A DNA stretch of 64,000 bases from CAYXLI01 sp964464925 (GTDB taxonomy: Bacteria; Acidobacteriota; Terriglobia; Bryobacterales; Bryobacteraceae). The stretch lies in NCBI GenBank assembly GCA_964464925.1, contig CAYXLI010000023.1:34802-98801 (forward strand). The letters run 5' to 3'. Of the stretch, positions 63,628 to 64,000 are shown in pieces. Numbering within the stretch: the stretch's first letter is position 1; each line of letters starts with the position of its first letter. Made by a program: the position numbers and the translations under genes. The notes under the pieces are model-generated. The model was not told the DNA's origin. It did not search any database and was given only the letters and a program-made list of their open reading frames with translations.

Positions 63628-64000
63628 TACCGGAGTAGGCCGCCCAAACGCTCTCTGCATTCGACGCGACGGCCGAGGGAGCTGTCAGGCCCGACCGACT
63701 CCGGGAACAGCAGGACATTTCCTTTACCTTGATGGTTCCGCTCACTGTGGAAGTGCGCCACGTACTCGCTCAGCGCCCGCCTGAGTGAGCCCTCGCCGAC
63801 CAGTATTAGCTTCGACAGGCATTCTTCTTTCACGGAACGCACCCACCTTTCAGCGAATGCGTTCAGATTGGGAGAACGCGCTGGAAGCCGTAGCGGTTCG
63901 ATGCCTCCGGCGCGAAGCATCGACTGAAAACTGTCGCAGAATTTCGCGTCGCGGTCATGCAGCACATATCGCTGGCCTTGAAGAGCTCCCGCTTCCGCGT
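63609..64000 (-). mobile_element. Integrase-core (rve) transposase, 5' end beyond the window
   Basis: The frame enters from the right edge and ends at 63609. It contains a DDE-type integrase core: the second aspartate in VLHDRDAKFCDSF and the glutamate in NAFAERWVRSVKEECL. Helical residues (YVAHFHSERNHQG) and the C-terminal RLGGLLRYYARAA follow. This subgroup is often annotated as an integrase-core protein near IS481/IS3-like elements. Only about 130 residues are visible. The element probably ends close to 63590-63608, but I cannot see inverted repeats without the other end. Confidence 0.85.

Noticed and set aside
1..64000. tRNA, rRNA, CRISPR array, prophage or replication origin
   Set aside because: I looked for cloverleaf-type TTC-arm sequences, regularly spaced repeats, phage structural genes and DnaA-box clusters and saw none I could support.

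Overview
This 64 kb window looks like part of a chromosome from a soil-type Acidobacteriota, most likely a Bryobacterales/Solibacter-like lineage. That is an inference. It rests on five very large Oar-type TonB-dependent receptors, two DUF1552 / planctomycete-type cytochrome (DUF1587-DUF1592-DUF1588-DUF1585) gene pairs, an ASPIC/UnbV repeat protein, and a winged-helix/TPR regulator. There is no rRNA gene in the window, and I found no tRNA or CRISPR array. The window opens inside one gene and closes inside another.

Layout. 1-3.9 kb: a formate dehydrogenase-N operon (3' part of alpha, then beta, gamma and fdhE). 4.0-10.7 kb: two divergent Oar-type receptors. 10.8-11.3 kb: a small uncharacterised protein. 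11.5-18.3 kb: a respiratory operon behind a visible promoter/operator. It encodes an outer-membrane beta-barrel, a monohaem cytochrome c, a molybdopterin/FeS/NrfD membrane reductase of the PsrABC/PhsABC type, an ArsR regulator and a DUF7009-like protein. 18.3-24 kb: a sulfatase, a DksA-like protein and a third receptor. 24.1-33.5 kb: a tight minus-strand operon (DUF1592 cytochrome, DUF1552, ankyrin, NnrS-like membrane protein, TPR) that converges on an ASPIC/UnbV gene. 33.6-45.3 kb: receptor four, a second DUF1592/DUF1552 pair and receptor five. 45.4-51.1 kb: a CehA/McbA-like PHP protein, a PafA-like phosphatase and an NmrA-like SDR with a DUF2867-like tail. 51.6-55.1 kb: three overlapping genes (unknown protein, double KaiC ATPase, histidine kinase) and a PRC-barrel protein. 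55.2-60.1 kb: an esterase, a cupin-carboxymuconolactone decarboxylase and four aldo/keto reductase loci, of which only one is intact. 60.6-64 kb: a winged-helix/TPR regulator, and a c-type cytochrome gene whose 3' end is cut by an integrase-type transposase.

How it fits together. The formate dehydrogenase would feed electrons from periplasmic formate into the quinone pool. The PsrABC-like complex is the kind of enzyme that exchanges electrons between the same pool and a periplasmic substrate, possibly assisted by the co-encoded cytochrome and outer-membrane protein. The receptors, Tat-exported DUF1552 proteins, secreted cytochromes, sulfatase and esterase suggest a cell with a large investment in the envelope and periplasm. 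The 57-60 kb and 63.6 kb regions are decaying: one deletion fusion, one gene with two frameshifts, one 5'-truncated gene and one insertion.
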